Part shown: one piece after another, positions 52,501 to 53,769 of the stretch
Layout of the letters: each line of letters begins with the position of its first letter
Numbering within the stretch: the first letter of the stretch is position 1
NCBI GenBank assembly: GCA_903896545.1
Contig: CAITYF010000103.1
Location: 1-53,769 of the forward strand
Source: an uncultured Myxococcales bacterium
GTDB taxonomy: Bacteria > Myxococcota_A > UBA9042
DNA length: 53,769 nucleotides
Direction of reading: 5' to 3'
Made by a program: the position numbers and the translations under genes
The notes under the pieces: generated by a model
What the model was told of the DNA's origin: nothing
What the model saw: only the letters and a program-made list of their open reading frames with translations
Database searches by the model: none

Positions 52501-53769
52501 CAGGATCTCGACGGCGACACGTACGGTTCGGCGTTCTCGGCCAAGTTCTGCGCGCCGAGCGGTGCGTACACGGCGACGAACAGCGCGGACTGCGATGACT
52601 CGAAGAAGGCTGTGAACCCAGCTGCCGCGGAAATCTGCGACAATCTGGACAACAACTGCACCGGCGCCATCGACGAAGGCTGCGACGACGACGTGGACGG
52701 TCAGTGCGACGCGAACATGAAGTTCACCGGCCCGGTCGCGATCTGCCCGAACGGCAGCGGCGATTGCAACGACAACAACAAAGACGTGTTCAAGGGCAAG
52801 GCGCAGGAACTGTGCGACAACCTCGACGACAACTGCAACGGCAAGACCGACGACGGTTGCGACGACGACAAGGACGGCTACTGCGACGCTGCGTACACGG
52901 TGCTCAGCCCGCAGCCGAACATCTGCCCGAAGGGCTCCGGCGACTGCGACGACCAGAACAGCGACCAGAATCCGGGCGCGACCGAAGTGTGCGGCAACAA
53001 CCTGGACGACAACTGCAACGGCAGCCAGAACGACCAGAACGCCGCGGGTTGCACGACCTACTACTTCGACAGCGACAGCGACTCGTGGGGCTTGACCGGT
53101 TCGACCGGCAAGTGCCTGTGCACGACGTCGGGCTCGTACAAGGCCACCAAGATCGGCGACTGCGACGAGAGCAACTCGGCGATCAACCCGGGCGCGACGG
53201 AAATCTGCGACACCAAAGACAACAACTGCGATGGCAACGTCGACGAGAACGGCGCCAGCGGCTGCACGAACCGCTACTACGACGGTGACAACGACGGCTA
53301 CGGCATCAACGTGAACGCGTGCACCTGCGCGTCGGTCGCGCCGTACACCGCGACGGTCTCTGGCGACTGCGATGACACGAACGCCGCGATGCGTCCGAGC
53401 ACCATCGCGCTGCCGTGGCCTGAGAAGTGCGACAACATCGACAACAACTGCGATGCGAAGGTCGACGAAGGCTGCAACAAGGACGGCGACAAGTTCTGCG
53501 ACAAGGCGATGACCGTCGTCGGCGCGCCGAACGTCTGCGTCCTGGGCGGCGGCGACTGCGATGACAACGACCCGAACACCAACCCGGGCGGCAATGAGAT
53601 CTGCGACGGCAAGGACAACAATTGCAGCGCGGGCAGCGGACCGGCGATCGACGTGGCCATCGCGGCGACGGGCGGCAATGGCAACGCGCTGTCGAACTTC
53701 GTTGTGCAATCGTTGGTCGCGACCCACACGGGTACGCTCGCGAGCGTCGACGCCTACATCAAGACGACC
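46519..53769 (+). CDS. Giant Cys/Asp-rich lipoprotein, cut by window end
   Basis: The frame is open from 46519 to the window end, 2417 codons with no stop. It begins with a long N-region and a lipobox LSGC near residue 51, so the protein is expected at the cell surface. A non-repetitive part (to about 186) is followed by a Cys-rich array (187 to about 850), a jelly-roll-like region (about 850-1015), an Ig/cadherin-like region (1015-1115), a globular region (1115-1330), one more Cys-rich unit and a beta-rich region to 1490. From there to the end runs an array of MopE-type metal-binding repeats. GAGG lies 6 nt before the ATG. Function is unknown; adhesion or metal binding fits the domains. Confidence 0.9.
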   Translation, partial: MRNQHIARMCSPGLSTAHRTQDQQRTKRFGTGLTSFVAFLALAAVSAGLSGCAGQTPSNDKPATPDVAIGVDAEFGVETFALTSPTITVTAPANLASFPVATNAGKASVDYVFTTTNYTGNEVHCYTDGVLFGTFTVTSPSSTVSFTDLGKGGHTLACVLLDATGQDIVDPTGAAQASRQVKIVAPCGNDADCADGDACTGEYCQAGTCVVQVIPNCCTSKFDCSAGSKCINPNTSNSQCSSCLTDADCADPDSCTTDKCDLSGSKGVCTNIKTDPNCCTKISDACSDGKPCTTDACDVGTGKCTHVQPIGACCADSECASDDICKIGGCVAFQCRYAVNEQFSDCCSPTTNNNCDDKNLCTTDSCSTGMPGGWTQCKHTVSDPTCCDAKIDLCDDGQPCTKDACINNKCTHTQDKECCKINSDCDDQNLCTNDSCDAPNQKCIHDQVADCCNKNTECNDNAYCTNDYCDVPINTCKHMPLYAGCCDVDTDCNDGKVCTSDVCVNHQCLGLAVAGCCDANNAASVCNDKKNCTIDSCNTTTNTCVNVPNGVTECCDTVAQCDDGDCATLDTCDTSSLCSHKADPYACKFDSDCDDGKPCTTDSCGVGANGCGGCTHALVADCCESDLFCIAKDKANSPYAAVCHSATCDLATHFCAIAEKGDCCLNDKDALTKCDDSNPCTVEYCQNNQCRHSIPPVGCCVNDAGCNDGVTCSQDKCNIVGGAPTGTCQYTLPQGCSVCTPGQPVPTDNNACTTDACVGGLPTYTPISGCCIDKTDCDDGKPCTADACVNKACVHTDAVGGVSVCCNPINETTECASFNSDCTDGKCLAQVDGTLACQATKKPACTVNLSYCQDFSQSSDLSTLGWDPGDLSGTAKGNWSTATAGNLGPDRFAKFSWTPTQVGYDTCLQSPVFLGSGTSNITLQYDREFIPNQGETGIRVLGSLEGTYADWTTATVIDSFTTTTGIGPETVDLKLPPSLVGSNGLRLAFCVSGASTFNLSAYAIDNVCVAKGGAPVISACPANQVVPTGTKVIIPIKVKDPDATDILTATLTNAPSFVTMSTLNYYFVDKSWNGTVTIAPTGVPDVGEYTIGLKVSDGYLYHTCTFKVTVTYQGGVLVWRPVEVPAIMGDTVKAALGKQSQISQVVTDLTLYPSLNKFTSVFVLLGNYPDNHVLAESETTSLKLYLAQGGKVYMEGGDTFMYDPKTTLHPFFKAKGVLDEAPNGVTGPLTGYSAFADNTVTPSKHPSWNFNQDPTYDNLNDQIASDTSVQRTRDLLINTGVEKFTAMVGHDDLTSKYRTVASSVPFAGVTAATDTPDALMKLILGFFTNGFGTCVKNSDCDDGNGCTADTCTAGECTNSNTCLCGGDIAIGCGENLTKIVTNGGSSTNAVTAYTCDPTNTYLGHEVAFTYKSAQSRPVTVTISNVSDPTARLFVIKATSKGCDPDGCVGFGGTGNSVTFAAGKDQQYFFVVDVAGETAGATFDIGVTCGDGEICDDTLDNNNNNLVDCADTSSCCGDPACSVELCDGIDNNCNGQVDEGCDDDQDGYCDAAYTVKGAPTVCFAGVGDCNDTDSTINPGMPEVCGNGKDDNCINGYDEEGANGCVQYFRDVDADTFGAGLSKCLCQATGQYKATKSGDCNDANIDVNPGILETCATPFDDNCDGNANDQSAIGCKNFYTDIDSDGYGTSPFTCQCLPSGLLAADKPGDCNDANANVNPGSPEKCNNLDDNCNGQIDEGCDDDGDKYCDVDITYDANATPILICPMGPGDTDDNDVNINPAGQEICDAKDNNSDAQIDEGCDDDGDDYCDANIYTVGKPAACPLGGNDCDDTAPSINPGVQEDCATVYDDNCNGSNNDQNAKDCSPFFFDSDSDKWGTNSSKCLCVALNQYKAINPGDCNEGDPAINPAAPEICDGIDNNCDKVIDEGCDADGDGYCHTGAVIVGTPTVCKNGINDCDDTNPNVNPGKAEVCGNGKDDNCNGSQNDQDALGSVPFYQDLDGDTYGSAFSAKFCAPSGAYTATNSADCDDSKKAVNPAAAEICDNLDNNCTGAIDEGCDDDVDGQCDANMKFTGPVAICPNGSGDCNDNNKDVFKGKAQELCDNLDDNCNGKTDDGCDDDKDGYCDAAYTVLSPQPNICPKGSGDCDDQNSDQNPGATEVCGNNLDDNCNGSQNDQNAAGCTTYYFDSDSDSWGLTGSTGKCLCTTSGSYKATKIGDCDESNSAINPGATEICDTKDNNCDGNVDENGASGCTNRYYDGDNDGYGINVNACTCASVAPYTATVSGDCDDTNAAMRPSTIALPWPEKCDNIDNNCDAKVDEGCNKDGDKFCDKAMTVVGAPNVCVLGGGDCDDNDPNTNPGGNEICDGKDNNCSAGSGPAIDVAIAATGGNGNALSNFVVQSLVATHTGTLASVDAYIKTT
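47077..49060 (+). repeat. Cys-rich repeat array in the giant lipoprotein
   Basis: More than a dozen units of about 25-35 residues share the pattern CCxxDxDCDDGxxCTxDxC, each with six or so Cys that could form nested disulfides. Examples are DCDDQNLCTNDSC, DCNDGKVCTSDVC and DCDDGKPCTADAC. Spacing varies, so this is an old and diverged tandem array. A single further unit occurs at about 50520-50610, separated from the array by other domains. Confidence 0.85.
50989..53769 (+). repeat. MopE-type metal-binding repeat array
   Basis: About 14 units in the window, each roughly 50-70 residues, carry CDxxDNNCxGxxDEGC or CxxxxDDNCNGxxNDQ followed by DxDGDxYCD or DSDSDxWG and then GDCDDxxxxxNPG. The pattern is that of the repeats known from MopE and many Myxococcota surface proteins. 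Acidic loops of this type suggest Ca2+ or other metal binding. The array continues past the window end. Confidence 0.88.

Noticed and set aside
46663..53727. Open minus-strand frame of 2354 codons opposite the giant gene
   Set aside because: It is an antisense shadow created by GC-rich, Asp/Asn/Cys-heavy codons of the real plus-strand gene. Its translation is Val/Arg/Ala-rich with no domain pattern.
50989..53769. Regular direct repeats considered as a CRISPR array
   Set aside because: Units are coding, longer than CRISPR repeats, diverged and without constant spacers.

Overview
The window is GC-rich, densely packed bacterial chromosome. Envelope and housekeeping genes are mixed with many predicted lipoproteins. 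The cysteine-rich and MopE-type metal-binding repeats, the orphan VCBS/ASPIC lipoprotein, and the gene orders yajC-secD-secF-recJ and lspA-lgt-uppS-cdsA-lipB suggest a Myxococcota-like (former deltaproteobacterial) organism. This is inference from gene content; there is no rRNA gene to confirm it. No insertion sequence, prophage or CRISPR array was seen.

Layout. 1-5777: Sec accessory genes yajC, secD and an enlarged secF, then recJ. 5782-10342: an L,D-transpeptidase, a PBP4-type D-Ala-D-Ala carboxypeptidase and dihydrolipoyl dehydrogenase. 10360-13099 (minus): pfkA of the G/K type and a CrtI/RetSat-like oxidoreductase. 13236-24756 (plus): small lipoproteins, a PHA-granule-type protein, MoxR and DUF58 proteins, a VCBS/ASPIC lipoprotein, Fe-SOD, a BatA-type VWA membrane protein, a DUF2505 protein and a Cys-rich lipoprotein. 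24759-27216: a divergent CitE/malyl-CoA-lyase-like gene facing a translationally coupled trio of two bacterial-microcompartment vertex proteins (BMC-P) and a class II aldolase. 27220-31477: a 5'-nucleotidase-like lipoprotein, an alpha-solenoid protein and thymidine phosphorylase.

31526-41307 is the most unusual part. It holds four radical-SAM-family proteins: one strongly HxsB-like, two related enzymes sharing a TGTPG signature, and one degenerate paralogue with altered cluster spacing. With them are two HxsD-type small proteins, a BNR-type propeller, an orphan ExbD/TolR-like protein and a zinc-ribbon membrane protein. It resembles a His-Xaa-Ser-type peptide-modification system but lacks a recognisable HxsA substrate or HxsC, so it may be a variant that has not been described.

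41413-45706 is a lipoprotein/lipid operon (lspA, lgt, uppS, cdsA, lipB) in which both LspA and Lgt carry extra extracytoplasmic insertions. An 812-bp apparently non-coding gap with a tRNA-like relic follows. From 46519 a giant lipoprotein gene with two different Cys/Asp-rich repeat arrays runs off the right end. A 131-bp interspersed element occurs twice (30029-30159 and 34354-34484), each time filling the gap between two minus-strand genes.
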